A DNA stretch of 64,000 nt, taken from positions 124,001 to 188,000 of the forward strand of contig NZ_JAUEPL010000005.1 in the NCBI RefSeq assembly GCF_030406405.1. The letters are read 5' to 3'. Shown here piece by piece: positions 1 to 8,349 of this stretch; position 1 is the stretch's first letter; each line of letters starts with the position of its first letter. The notes beneath the pieces are model-generated. The model did not search any database and was not told the DNA's origin. It worked only from the letters and a program-made list of their open reading frames with translations. Made by a program: the position numbers and the translations under genes. This DNA is from Streptomyces ficellus (GTDB lineage: Bacteria; Actinomycetota; Actinomycetes; Streptomycetales; Streptomycetaceae).

Positions 1-1
1 C

Positions 2-1021
2 AACCCCGTCCTCTCCGCGCCGGACGGTGACCGCCTCGACCGCGCGCTCGGCGAACTGGACTTCATGGTGAGCGTCGATCCGTACCTGAACGAGACCTCA
101 CGCCACGCCGATGTGGTCCTGCCCCCGCCGCCGCCCGCGCAGAGCGCCCACTTCGACTTCGCGTTCAACGGCTTCGCCGTACGCGACCAGGTCCGTTACA
201 GCCCCGCCGCCCTCCCCCTGGAGACGGGACGGATGGACGAGTGCGAGATCCACGCCCGGCTGATCCTCGCGGTCTCCGGCATGCACGGCGCCGACCCCGG
301 GGCCGTGGACGACATGGTCGTCGAGCGCACCCTCGCCAAGGCCGTCACCGAGCCGCACTCACCCGCGTACGGGCAGGACCCCGAGGAGTACGCGGCCCGG
401 CTCACCGGCCGCACCGGCGCCGAACGGCGCCTGGACCTGATGCTGCGCCTCGGCCCGTACAGGCTGACCCTGGACCGGCTGCGCGAGGAGCCGCACGGCA
501 TCGACCTCGGCCCCCTCAAGCCCCGTATCCCGCAGCTGCTCAAGACCCGCAGCGGCCGCGTCGAGCTGCTGCCCGCCCCGATCGCCGCCGACCTGCCCCG
601 GCTGCGCGCCGCACTCCGGGAGCGGCCGGCCGAACTCGTCCTCGTCGGCCGCCGCCACCTGCGCTCCAACAACAGCTGGATGCACAACATCCGCACCCTC
701 AACCGCGGCAGCAACACCTGTACCCTCCAGGTCCACCCCGACGACGCGGCCCGCCTCGGTCTCGCGGACGGCGCGCCCGCCCGCGTCCAGGCCGACGGCG
801 GAGAGATCCAGGCCCCGGTGGAAATCACCGACACCGTACGCAGGGGAGTGGTCAGCCTCCCGCACGGCTGGGGGCACGACCGGCCCGGAACGCGGATGTC
901 GGTCGCCGCGGAGCGTCCCGGCGTCAACGTCAACCAGCTCCTCGACGGGACCCGGCTCGACCCCCTGTCCGGCACCGCCGTGCTCAACGGCTTCCCCGTG
1001 CATGTATCACCACTGCGATGA
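2..1021 (+). CDS. Molybdopterin-dependent oxidoreductase, C-terminal part (5' end outside window)
   Basis: The reading frame is open from base 2 to the stop at 1019-1021, so the first part of the gene lies before the window. The visible ~339 residues match the second half of the formate dehydrogenase/nitrate reductase-type molybdopterin oxidoreductases: a substrate-domain stretch with DPYLNETSRHADVVLP, then a C-terminal molydopterin-dinucleotide-binding beta-barrel (LRSNNSWMHNI, later VSLPHGWGH and VNVNQLLDG). These motifs are typical of the family in which a bis-MGD Mo cofactor carries out two-electron oxidations, often on formate or an unknown substrate. The Fe-S and N-terminal cofactor regions are not visible, so the substrate cannot be named. 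An N-terminal Met at 65 is only an internal codon. Confidence 0.88.
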   Translation, partial: NPVLSAPDGDRLDRALGELDFMVSVDPYLNETSRHADVVLPPPPPAQSAHFDFAFNGFAVRDQVRYSPAALPLETGRMDECEIHARLILAVSGMHGADPGAVDDMVVERTLAKAVTEPHSPAYGQDPEEYAARLTGRTGAERRLDLMLRLGPYRLTLDRLREEPHGIDLGPLKPRIPQLLKTRSGRVELLPAPIAADLPRLRAALRERPAELVLVGRRHLRSNNSWMHNIRTLNRGSNTCTLQVHPDDAARLGLADGAPARVQADGGEIQAPVEITDTVRRGVVSLPHGWGHDRPGTRMSVAAERPGVNVNQLLDGTRLDPLSGTAVLNGFPVHVSPLR

Positions 1022-1076
1022 CCTGGGGTTTTGCTCGTATTGCTCACACGTCAACACCTTGTTAACGGCTCAACGC

Positions 1077-1137
1077 GACACCTAACGTCATCCGAACCGC
1101 CGCCCCCGGTGGAGTTCAAGGGTGAACGTTAGGTGTC
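1077..1137. promoter_or_regulatory. Perfect 12-bp inverted repeat upstream of the citrate transporter
   Basis: GACACCTAACGT at 1077-1088 and its exact reverse complement ACGTTAGGTGTC at 1126-1137 flank a 37-base spacer directly ahead of the CitMHS-type gene. Two inverted copies at this spacing could be a pair of binding sites for one regulator or a long stem-loop in the 5' leader. The right arm reaches to within four bases of the preferred ATG. What binds is unknown. Confidence 0.55.
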
Positions 1138-1141
1138 CTCC

Positions 1142-2563
1142 ATGCTGACAATCCTCGGATTCGTCATGATCGCGACCTTCCTGGTCCTGATCATGATGAA
1201 AAAGATGTCGCCGATCGCGGCGCTCGTCCTCATCCCCGCCCTCTTCTGCGTCCTGGTGGGACAGGGCGCGCAGCTCGGCGACTACGTCATCGAAGGCGTC
1301 GGCAACCTGGCGCCCACCGCCGCGATGCTGATGTTCGCCATCGTCTACTTCGGCGTGATGATCGACGTCGGCCTCTTCGACCCGATCGTCCGGGGCATCC
1401 TGCGCTTCTGCAAGGCCGACCCGATGCGTGTGGTGGTCGGTACGGCGGTGCTCGCCGCGATCGTCTCGCTGGACGGCGACGGCTCCACCACCTTCATGAT
1501 CACCGTCTCGGCGATGTACCCGCTCTACAAGCGCCTGAAGATGAGCCTGGTGGTGATGACCGGCATCGCCGCCACCGCCAACGGCGTGATGAACACCCTC
1601 CCCTGGGGCGGCCCCACCGCCCGCGCCGCCACCGCCCTCAAGCTCGACGCCGGCGACATCTTCGTACCGATGATCCCCGCCCTCGCCGTGGGTCTCCTCT
1701 TCGTCTTCGTCCTCGCCTACGTCCTGGGGCTGCGGGAGCGCAAGCGCATCGGCTACCTCAGCCTGGAAGAGGTCCTGGAGCCGCAGTCCGAAAGCGTGCT
1801 GGTCAAGGCCGGCGGCGGCGAGGAGCGTCCCCCGGCGGCCCCCACGGGCGGCGGCACGGGAGACGGAGGCCAGGGCGGCGAGGGCGGCGAGGCAGGCGAC
1901 GGCGACGGCCCGGGCGGGGGCTTCCAGGGCCTCGACCCGAACCGCCCCACCCTCCGCCCCAAGCTGTACTGGTTCAACGCGGCCCTCACCGTGGCGCTGC
2001 TCACCTCCATGATCATGGAGCTGCTGCCCATTCCCGTGCTCTTCCTCATCGGCGCTGCCCTCGCCCTCACGGTCAACTTCCCGCACATGCCCGACCAGAA
2101 GGCCCGGATCGCCGCCCACGCCGACAACGTCCTCAATGTCGCCGGCATGGTCTTCGCCGCCGCCGTCTTCACCGGCGTCCTCACCGGCACCGGCATGGTC
2201 AAGCACATGGCCGACTGGCTCGTCGGCGCCATCCCCGAGGGCATGGGCCCGCACATGGCGCTCGTCACCGGCCTGCTGAGCCTGCCGCTGACGTACTTCA
2301 TGTCGAACGACGGCTTCTACTTCGGCGTGCTGCCCGTCCTCGCCGAGGCCGGTGCCGCACACGGCGTCTCGCCGCTGGAGATCGCCCGTGCCTCGCTCGT
2401 CGGCCAGGCCCTGCACATGTCCAGCCCGCTGGTGCCGGCGGTGTACGTGCTGGTCGGCATGGCCAAGGTCGAGTTCGGCGACCACACCCGGTTCACGGTG
2501 AAGTGGGCCGCGCTCACCTCGCTGGTGGTGCTCGGCGCGGGAATCCTCTTCGGCATCATCTGA
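1142..2563 (+). CDS. CitMHS-family citrate (metal-citrate/H+) transporter
   Basis: A ~473-residue integral membrane protein with about 12 hydrophobic segments, of the CitMHS family (Bacillus CitM/CitH type) that imports citrate complexed with a divalent metal in symport with protons. Family features seen are the N-terminal LTILGFVMIATFLVLIM segment, the conserved SLDGDGSTTFMITVSAMYPLY-like loop near residue 120 (DGDGSTT), TLPWGGPTARA near 155, and SNDGFYFGVLP near 385. A Gly/Glu-rich cytoplasmic linker (about residues 220-265) is unusually long. I chose ATG 1142 because AGGTG lies six bases before it; GTG 1133 is possible but sits inside the inverted repeat. The stop overlaps the next gene's ATG by one base, suggesting co-transcription. 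Confidence 0.9.
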   Translation: MLTILGFVMIATFLVLIMMKKMSPIAALVLIPALFCVLVGQGAQLGDYVIEGVGNLAPTAAMLMFAIVYFGVMIDVGLFDPIVRGILRFCKADPMRVVVGTAVLAAIVSLDGDGSTTFMITVSAMYPLYKRLKMSLVVMTGIAATANGVMNTLPWGGPTARAATALKLDAGDIFVPMIPALAVGLLFVFVLAYVLGLRERKRIGYLSLEEVLEPQSESVLVKAGGGEERPPAAPTGGGTGDGGQGGEGGEAGDGDGPGGGFQGLDPNRPTLRPKLYWFNAALTVALLTSMIMELLPIPVLFLIGAALALTVNFPHMPDQKARIAAHADNVLNVAGMVFAAAVFTGVLTGTGMVKHMADWLVGAIPEGMGPHMALVTGLLSLPLTYFMSNDGFYFGVLPVLAEAGAAHGVSPLEIARASLVGQALHMSSPLVPAVYVLVGMAKVEFGDHTRFTVKWAALTSLVVLGAGILFGII

Positions 2564-3774
2564 TGCGGGGGAACCGGTACTGGCTGCTGCGCCTCGTCAT
2601 CGCCTTCTGCTTCGCGCAGGCGGCGGTGTCGATGGCGCGGCCCGCCGTTTCCTACCGGGCCCTGTCCCTGGGCGCCGACGAGCGCGCCATCGGCCTCATC
2701 GCGGGCGCCTACGCGTTGCTGCCGCTGTTCGCCGCCGTACCGCTGGGGCGCAGGACCGACCGGGGGCGGTGCGCGCCGCTGCTGCCGGCCGGGGTCGCGC
2801 TCATCGCGGGCGGGTGCGCGGCGAGCGGTACGGCGGGCTCGCTGGGGTGGATGGCGGCGTGGAGCGGCGTCATGGGGCTGGGCCACCTGTGCTTCGTGAT
2901 CGGCGCGCAGTCGATCGTCGCCCGCCAGTCGGCCCCCGCCGAACAGGACCGCAACTTCGGCCACTTCACCATCGGGGCCTCCCTCGGCCAGCTCGTCGGA
3001 CCGGTCGCGGCGGGCCTGCTCATCGGCGATGACATGGGCGGCACCAGCGCCCTCGCCCTGGTCGTCTCGGCGGCCGTCGCCGCCTTCTCCGTCGCCTCGC
3101 TGTGGCGCGTCGAGCACCGGGTGAACACCGGGCACGCGCGCGTGGAGCCGGACAAGGTGCCCGTGCGCCGCATCCTGCGGACGCGGGGAGTCCCGGCCGG
3201 GATCCTGATCAGCCTCGCCGTACTGTCCGCGACCGACGTCCTGACCGCCTACCTGCCGGTCATCGGCGAACAGCGCTCCATCGCCCCGGCCACCGTCGGC
3301 CTGCTGCTGAGCCTGCGCGCCGCCGCCACGATCGCCTGCCGGCTGGTCATGACCCGGATGATCCGGCTCATCGGCCGTACGGTGCTGCTGACCGTGACGT
3401 GTCTGCTCGCCGGTCTGCTGTGCGCGGGCATCGCGCTGCCCGTCCCGGTGTGGGCGCTCGCCCTCATGCTGGCCCTGCTCGGCTTCTGCCTCGGTGTCGG
3501 CCAGCCGCTGTCGATGACCACGGTGGTCCAGGCCGCCCCCGCCGAGGCCCGCTCCACCGCCCTCGCCCTGCGCCTGACGGGCAACCGTCTCGGCCAGGTG
3601 GCGGCCCCCGCGTCCGCCGGACTGGTCGCCGGACTCGCCGGAACGGCCGCCCCGTTCGTCATGCTGGGCACCCTGCTCCTGGCGGCGGCGGGCCTGGGGG
3701 TACGGGTGGGGCGGGTGCCCGACGCGGTCCGTACGACGCGGACGGGCCGCCGCGTGCCGCGTCAGCGGGCCTGA
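2563..3774 (+). CDS. MFS transporter
   Basis: A 403-residue major facilitator protein with about 12 membrane helices and the loop-2/3 motif at PLGRRTDRGR (residues ~60-70), typical of drug/metabolite exporters. Its ATG overlaps the TGA of the citrate transporter gene (TGATG), so the two are probably translationally coupled and transcribed together. One possible role is export or uptake of a citrate-like siderophore or metabolite, but the substrate cannot be read from the sequence. The 3' end overlaps the convergent TetR gene by 13 bases. Confidence 0.85.
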   Translation: MRGNRYWLLRLVIAFCFAQAAVSMARPAVSYRALSLGADERAIGLIAGAYALLPLFAAVPLGRRTDRGRCAPLLPAGVALIAGGCAASGTAGSLGWMAAWSGVMGLGHLCFVIGAQSIVARQSAPAEQDRNFGHFTIGASLGQLVGPVAAGLLIGDDMGGTSALALVVSAAVAAFSVASLWRVEHRVNTGHARVEPDKVPVRRILRTRGVPAGILISLAVLSATDVLTAYLPVIGEQRSIAPATVGLLLSLRAAATIACRLVMTRMIRLIGRTVLLTVTCLLAGLLCAGIALPVPVWALALMLALLGFCLGVGQPLSMTTVVQAAPAEARSTALALRLTGNRLGQVAAPASAGLVAGLAGTAAPFVMLGTLLLAAAGLGVRVGRVPDAVRTTRTGRRVPRQRA

Positions 3775-4394
3775 CGCCGGCTGCCCGGCGCCTCGCCGAG
3801 CAGCGTCCGGCAGTGGGCGATCAGCCCTTCCAGGGCCACCTCGAACGCCGCGTCGGCCCGTCCCGCGCCGACCGCCGCCAGGGCGCGGGCGAGCTGCGGG
3901 GTGCTGATCTCCTCGGGCAGCTCCCACATGGTCTCGGGGGCGGCCAGGTCCAAGGCGGAGCCCAGGACCAAATTCTCCAGGCCGGTGAGCACCGGCATGA
4001 CGTCCGCCGCCGCGAACCCGGCACCCAACAGCAGGCCCACGGCCCGCTCGTACTGCTCAAGCACCTTCGGCGCCCGTACCGGTGACGTCATCAGCAGCGG
4101 GATCGCGCGCGGGTGCGCGGCGAAGGCCGCGCGGTAGGAGCGCGCCCAGGCGGCCAGGGCCGCGTCCCAGGGCGCCGCGTCCAGGGTGGCCGAGTCGATC
4201 GCCTCGCAGATCCGCTCCCGCATCAGCTCCACGATGCCGTCCCTGCCGTCCACATGGTGGTACACCGAGCCGGTCTGCGCGCCCAGCCGCCGGGCGATCC
4301 GCGGCACGCTGAACTCCCCGTGCGCGTCGACCAGTTCGAGCGCCGTCGTGGTGATGCGTGCCCGGTCGAGCAGTGGTGTGCGCGGCCGTCCCAT
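3762..4394 (-). CDS. TetR/AcrR family transcriptional regulator
   Basis: A 210-residue regulator with an N-terminal TetR helix-turn-helix (residues ~5-50: RARITTTALELVDAHGEFSVPRIARRLGAQTGSVYHHVDGRDGIVE) shown here in parts, RIARRLGAQTGSVYHHV being the recognition region. The C-terminal ligand domain is of the TetR_C type with GLENLVLGSAL. The ATG at 4394 is preceded by GGAGG seven bases upstream, which decides the start; the longer open frame upstream is not used. It is divergent from the APC permease/amidohydrolase operon, with a near-perfect 21-bp palindrome in between, so it most likely represses itself and that operon. It converges on the MFS gene. Confidence 0.92.
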   Translation of the reverse strand: MGRPRTPLLDRARITTTALELVDAHGEFSVPRIARRLGAQTGSVYHHVDGRDGIVELMRERICEAIDSATLDAAPWDAALAAWARSYRAAFAAHPRAIPLLMTSPVRAPKVLEQYERAVGLLLGAGFAAADVMPVLTGLENLVLGSALDLAAPETMWELPEEISTPQLARALAAVGAGRADAAFEVALEGLIAHCRTLLGEAPGSRRQAR

Positions 4395-4451
4395 GGCGCA
4401 GCCTCCTGTCATCAGGTCTTCCCGGATGCCCACACGGAGGCTACATTGCCG

Positions 4452-4472
4452 AAACCGAAAGCCTTTAGGTTT
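4452..4472. promoter_or_regulatory. Candidate operator for the adjacent TetR regulator
   Basis: AAACCGAAAG-C-CTTTAGGTTT is a 21-bp palindrome with 9 of 10 paired positions symmetric, and it is strikingly AT-rich for this genome. It lies 58 bases before the TetR start and 112 bases before the divergent permease start, the usual place for a TetR operator controlling both directions. Confidence 0.65.
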
Positions 4473-4583
4473 TCCTTTCCCGGGCTTCCGCTCCGCTTGG
4501 TTCCGCTCGCGTTCCACTCGGGTTCACCAGCCCAACAGCCCAATAGCCCCGCCTTCCGTACGCAGAAGGGCTCACCCACACCC

Positions 4584-6056
4584 ATGTCCGTGACCTCCAA
4601 GGCGTCCCCGGAGAGAGCCGAGCAGCGGCCCGACCGGGGCCGGCTCCGCACCGGCACCCTCGGCACCGCCGACATCACCTTCTTCGTCGTCTCCGCCGCC
4701 GCCCCGCTCACCGTCATGGCGGGCGTCGCCCCCATCGCCATCGTGCTCGGCGGCATCGGCGCCCCCGCCGGCTATCTGATCGCCGGCATCACCCTCGCCG
4801 TCTTCGCCGTCGGGTTCACCACCATGAGCCGCCACGTCCGCAGCGGCGGCGCCTTCTACGCCTACATCACCCAGGGCCTCGGCAAGCCGGTGGGCATCGG
4901 GGCCGCGCTCCTCGCCGTGGTGGGCTACAACGGCATGGAGATCGGGGTGTACGGGCTCCTCGGCACCGCCACCGCCGACACCGCCCACGCCCTGTGGGGC
5001 CTCGACATCCCCTGGCTGCCCGTCTCGCTCGCCGGGCTGGTGCTCATCTGGTACGGCGGCTACCGCTCCATCGACTTCGGCGCCAAGGTCCTCGGCGTCC
5101 TCCTCGTCGCCGAGACCGGCATCCTCGTCCTGCTCGCGGGCGGCGTGCTGCTCAAGGGCGGCGCCGGCGGCCTCTCCCTCGCCTCCCTCGCGCCCGGCAA
5201 CGTCCTGGTACCCGGCACCGCCGCCGTCCTGGCCTTCGCGTTCCTCGCCTTCACCGGGTTCGAATCCACGGTGATCTACCGCCGTGAGGCCCGTGACCCC
5301 GGCCGCACCATCCCCCGGGCCACCTATATCGCCGTGTGCTTCCTCGGGCTGTTCTACGCCTTCATCGTCTGGACGGTCATCCAGGCCTTCGGTGACGAGC
5401 GGGTCGTCAAGGCGGCGAGCGACGACGCCGGCGGCCTGTTCTTCTCCGCCATCGCCACCTACGTGGGCGGCTGGGCCGCCGACCTGATGCACATCCTCAT
5501 CGTGACCAGCATCCTGGCGTCGCTGCTGGCCTTCCACAACGCCATCAACCGCTACAGCCTGGCGCTCGCCGAAGAGGGCATCCTGCCCAAGGCCCTCGCC
5601 AGGATCCACCCCCGGCACGGCTCCCCGTACCTCGCCGGGGCCGCCCAGGCCGTACTCGGCCTGGCCGTCGTCCTCGCCTTCGCGCTCGCCGGAGCCGACC
5701 CGTACACCCAGCTGCTGCTGTGGGTCAACACGCCCGGCGGCATCGGGCTGATGGCGCTCCAACTGCTCGCCGCCCTCGCCATCCCGGTCTACTTCCGCCG
5801 CGTCAGCCACAACGAGGGCGTCGTGCGCACGGTCGTCGCGCCCGTGACCGCGGCCGTGCTGCTCACCGCCGCGATCGGGCTCGTCGTCGCGAAGATCGAC
5901 CTGTTCACCGGCGCCTCCACCACCGTCAACACCGTCCTGGTCGCCCTGGTCCCCGGCGTGTTCGTGCTGGGCGTGCTGCTCGCCCTCCGGCTGCGGCGCA
6001 GCCGCCCCGAGGTGTACGCGCGGTTCGCCGAAGAGCCCACCGAATCCCAGCCGTAG
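4584..6056 (+). CDS. APC family amino acid/amine permease
   Basis: A 490-residue permease of the amino acid-polyamine-organocation superfamily with about 12 membrane helices. The family's first helix is visible in TLGTADITFFVVSAAAPLTV near residue 30, and the helix-6 region near residue 220 has FAFLAFTGFESTVIYRREA, where F-x-G-F-E is typical of APC transporters of amino acids or amines. ATG 4584 is the first Met after the intergenic region; no strong ribosome site precedes it. The next gene begins ten bases after its stop, so permease and amidohydrolase probably form one operon: uptake followed by hydrolysis of an amide-type compound, under the divergent TetR. Confidence 0.88.
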   Translation: MSVTSKASPERAEQRPDRGRLRTGTLGTADITFFVVSAAAPLTVMAGVAPIAIVLGGIGAPAGYLIAGITLAVFAVGFTTMSRHVRSGGAFYAYITQGLGKPVGIGAALLAVVGYNGMEIGVYGLLGTATADTAHALWGLDIPWLPVSLAGLVLIWYGGYRSIDFGAKVLGVLLVAETGILVLLAGGVLLKGGAGGLSLASLAPGNVLVPGTAAVLAFAFLAFTGFESTVIYRREARDPGRTIPRATYIAVCFLGLFYAFIVWTVIQAFGDERVVKAASDDAGGLFFSAIATYVGGWAADLMHILIVTSILASLLAFHNAINRYSLALAEEGILPKALARIHPRHGSPYLAGAAQAVLGLAVVLAFALAGADPYTQLLLWVNTPGGIGLMALQLLAALAIPVYFRRVSHNEGVVRTVVAPVTAAVLLTAAIGLVVAKIDLFTGASTTVNTVLVALVPGVFVLGVLLALRLRRSRPEVYARFAEEPTESQP

Positions 6057-6066
6057 GAGTACGTAC

Positions 6067-7647
6067 GTGTCCGCACCCGACCTCGTCCTCACCGGAGCCA
6101 CGGTCCGCACCCTCGACCCCGCCCGCCCGCACGCCACCGCCGTGGCGATACGCGACGGGCTGATCGCCGCCGTGGGCGACGCCGCCGACGCGCGCGACTG
6201 GACCGGCCCCGGCACCGAGACCGTCGACCTCACCGGAGCCACCCTCACCCCCGGCCTCACCGACTCCCACAGCCACCCGGTCTGGGGGCTGGAGATGGCC
6301 ACCGGACTCGACCTCTCCCCGGTCACCGACCTCGACGGACTGCGCGCGGCCCTCCACGGCGCCGAGCGCACCGAAGGCTGGGTCGTCGCCCACGGCCTGG
6401 ACCACAACGCCTTCGGCGGCCGCCCCGTCGACCGCGCCCTCATCGAGGACGTACTCGGCGACACACCCGCCTTCATCCGGCTGTACGACGCGCACTCCGC
6501 CCTCGCCAACGGAGCCGCCCTGCGGGCCGCCGGAGTCGACGGGCCGCGCGCCTTCGCGCAGCGCGCCGAGGTCCGGTGCGACGCCGATGGCCGGCCCACC
6601 GGCCATCTCATCGAGCACGCGGCGATGGCCCTGGTCACGGCGGTGATGCCCAAACCCTCGTACGGCCGGCGGCGTGCCCGGCTCGTCGAGCTGCTGACCG
6701 CCATGGCCGCCACCGGCCTGACGGGCGCGCACGTCATGGACCTCGGCGACGGGGACGTACCGGATCTGCTGGCGTCCGTGGAGGAGGCGGCGGACCTGCC
6801 GCTGCGGCTGCGCCTGGCGCCCTGGTGCATGCCGGGGGCGGACAGGGAGGCGCTGGACGAGCTGGTCGCCCTCCAGCGGCTGCGCGGCCGGAACTGGCTG
6901 GTCGGCGGCGTGAAGTTCTTCATGGACGGCACCATCGAGGGCGGCACGGCGTGGCTGGAGCACGCCGACTGCCACGGCGGCGGCACCGAGGCGTTCTGGC
7001 CGGACCCGGCCGCGTACAGCGCGGCCGTGCGCCACCTGCACGCGGCGGGCGTACGCACCGCCACGCACGCGATCGGTGACGCCGCCGTGCGGCACGTCCT
7101 GGACACCGTCCAGTCGCTGGGCGCGGGCGGCCGGCTCGCGCACCGGATCGAGCACATCGAGACCGTCCCCAGTGACCAGATCGCCCGGTTCGCGGAGCTC
7201 GGCGTCATCGCCTCGATGCAGCCGCCGCACACCGCGTACACGCGCGCGGACCACACCGACGAGTGGTCCAGGCGGCTCGGCGACGAGCGGGCGTCGCGCG
7301 CCTGGCGCTGCCGCGACCTGCGGGACGCGGGGGCGTACCTGGCGCTCGGCTCGGACTGGCCCGTCGCCCACTACGACGCCCGGCAGGTCCTCGCCACCGC
7401 CCGTGCGCCACGCGGGGCCGCGGCGGCGGGCCGGGCACTGACCGGGCTGATGGCCCTGGAGGGGTGCACCACGCACGCGGCGGTCGCGGCGGGGGAGCAG
7501 GCCGTGGCGGGCCGGATCGCGCCGGGCCTGCGCGCCGACCTCACGGCGTTCGCGGTCGACCCGGTCGACGCCCCGGCCGACGAGGTCGCGGACGCGCCGA
7601 TCCGGCTGACGGTCTCCTCGGGACGGGTCACGCACCGGGCGCCGTAG
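6067..7647 (+). CDS. Amidohydrolase, YtcJ-like (amidohydrolase_3 family)
   Basis: A 526-residue metal-dependent hydrolase. The N-terminus has the usual urease-type small beta domain (LVLTGATVRTLD), followed by the metal-binding TDSHSHPVWG at residues ~70-79, then GVKFFMDGTIEGGTAW near 280, THAIGDAAV near 335 and HRIEH near 360, with a late GSDWPV near 430. These are the metal ligands and active-site segments of the YtcJ/amidohydrolase_3 group, which hydrolyse amide or carbamoyl bonds in small molecules. GTG 6067 follows the AGGAG that overlaps the permease stop. Function likely pairs with the permease: import then cleavage. The exact substrate is unknown. Confidence 0.88.
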   Translation: MSAPDLVLTGATVRTLDPARPHATAVAIRDGLIAAVGDAADARDWTGPGTETVDLTGATLTPGLTDSHSHPVWGLEMATGLDLSPVTDLDGLRAALHGAERTEGWVVAHGLDHNAFGGRPVDRALIEDVLGDTPAFIRLYDAHSALANGAALRAAGVDGPRAFAQRAEVRCDADGRPTGHLIEHAAMALVTAVMPKPSYGRRRARLVELLTAMAATGLTGAHVMDLGDGDVPDLLASVEEAADLPLRLRLAPWCMPGADREALDELVALQRLRGRNWLVGGVKFFMDGTIEGGTAWLEHADCHGGGTEAFWPDPAAYSAAVRHLHAAGVRTATHAIGDAAVRHVLDTVQSLGAGGRLAHRIEHIETVPSDQIARFAELGVIASMQPPHTAYTRADHTDEWSRRLGDERASRAWRCRDLRDAGAYLALGSDWPVAHYDARQVLATARAPRGAAAAGRALTGLMALEGCTTHAAVAAGEQAVAGRIAPGLRADLTAFAVDPVDAPADEVADAPIRLTVSSGRVTHRAP

Positions 7648-7653
7648 AGCCCG

Positions 7654-7685
7654 GATCCGGCCGAATCCGGTGTTTCGGCCGGATC
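7654..7685 (+). terminator. Stem-loop after the amidohydrolase gene
   Basis: GATCCGGCCGAA (7654-7665) pairs perfectly with TTCGGCCGGATC (7674-7685) around an eight-base loop, six bases after the stop codon. There is no T-run, as is common for Streptomyces terminators. Confidence 0.65.
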
Positions 7686-7751
7686 GCGCGGCGGCGGGCT
7701 GCCAGAGTGATCGGCGCTCACGCACCCCAGCGCGGAAAGGGCTCACCCGCC

Positions 7752-8219
7752 ATGCCGGTCCTGTCCACCACCCGCTCCCGCCTGGCCGTCACCACCGTGA
7801 CCGTCCTGCTCGCGGCCGGTGCCCCCACCGCGTACGCCACGCTCGGCGGCGAGCAGCAGCCCGCCGCCGTGGAGACCTCCGCCCGCGGCTCGGCGTACCT
7901 GGAGACGCGGCTGTTCTTCGGGACCGAGCGGCCCGACGGAGGTCCGGACGTGACGGACAAGCAGTTCATGGCGTTCATCGACCGCGAGGTGACCCCCGGC
8001 TTCCCGGACGGGCTGACCGTGCAGGACGGGCGCGGGCAGTGGCGGGACGCGAGCGGGAGGATCGAGCGGGAGCGTTCGTACGAGCTGATCCTGCTGTACC
8101 CGGCGGCGGAGGCGAAGGGCCGCGATGCGAGGATCGAGCGGATCCGCGACGCCTACGAGCGCGCCTTCGGCCAGGAGTCGGTCGCCAGGCTGGACGAGCT
8201 GACCCGCGCCGACTTCTGA
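7752..8219 (+). CDS. Secreted DUF3574 protein
   Basis: A 155-residue protein with a Sec-type signal peptide: RSRLAVTTVTVLLAAGAPTA followed by a likely AxA-type cleavage site near residue 29. The mature part carries LETRLFFGTERPDGG, EVTPGFPDGLTV and GQWRD, the conserved segments of DUF3574, a small family of unknown function often found in exported or lipoprotein form. GGAAAGGG upstream supports ATG 7752. It stands alone between the amidohydrolase terminator and the ALDH operon. I would not assign a reaction. Confidence 0.8.
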   Translation: MPVLSTTRSRLAVTTVTVLLAAGAPTAYATLGGEQQPAAVETSARGSAYLETRLFFGTERPDGGPDVTDKQFMAFIDREVTPGFPDGLTVQDGRGQWRDASGRIERERSYELILLYPAAEAKGRDARIERIRDAYERAFGQESVARLDELTRADF

Positions 8220-8259
8220 TGTGACGCGGCCGGTTTCCGATGTGACGCGGTCGGTACCC
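8218..8259. repeat. Tandem 21-bp direct repeat before the ALDH operon
   Basis: GATGTGACGCGGCCGGT at 8218 is repeated at 8239 with one change. The first copy begins inside the stop codon of the DUF3574 gene. It may be a duplicated regulatory half-site or simple slippage. Confidence 0.6.
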
Positions 8260-8274
8260 GAGCCCCTGGCGCAA

Positions 8275-8299
8275 CCAAAACTACCGCCGCTAGTTTGGG
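8275..8299. promoter_or_regulatory. Candidate TetR operator before the ALDH/ADH operon
   Basis: CCAAAACTA-CCGCCGC-TAGTTTGGG is a 25-bp palindrome with core AAACTA-N7-TAGTTT. The same core, AAACTA-N7-TAGTTa, lies between the TetR and acyl-CoA dehydrogenase genes at 13125-13143. The shared motif suggests that the TetR encoded at 12428-13096 also controls this operon. Confidence 0.65.
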
Positions 8300-8349
8300 G
8301 TCGACGGGCGAGCAGGTCGACCAGCGAGCAGGCCCCTAAGGAGAAGCGG

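Noticed and set aside
4572..7256. A very long minus-strand open frame opposite the APC permease and amidohydrolase genes
   Set aside because: It is rich in Arg, Gly and Pro and matches no family. The plus-strand proteins have clear motifs. In high-GC DNA such shadows are common.
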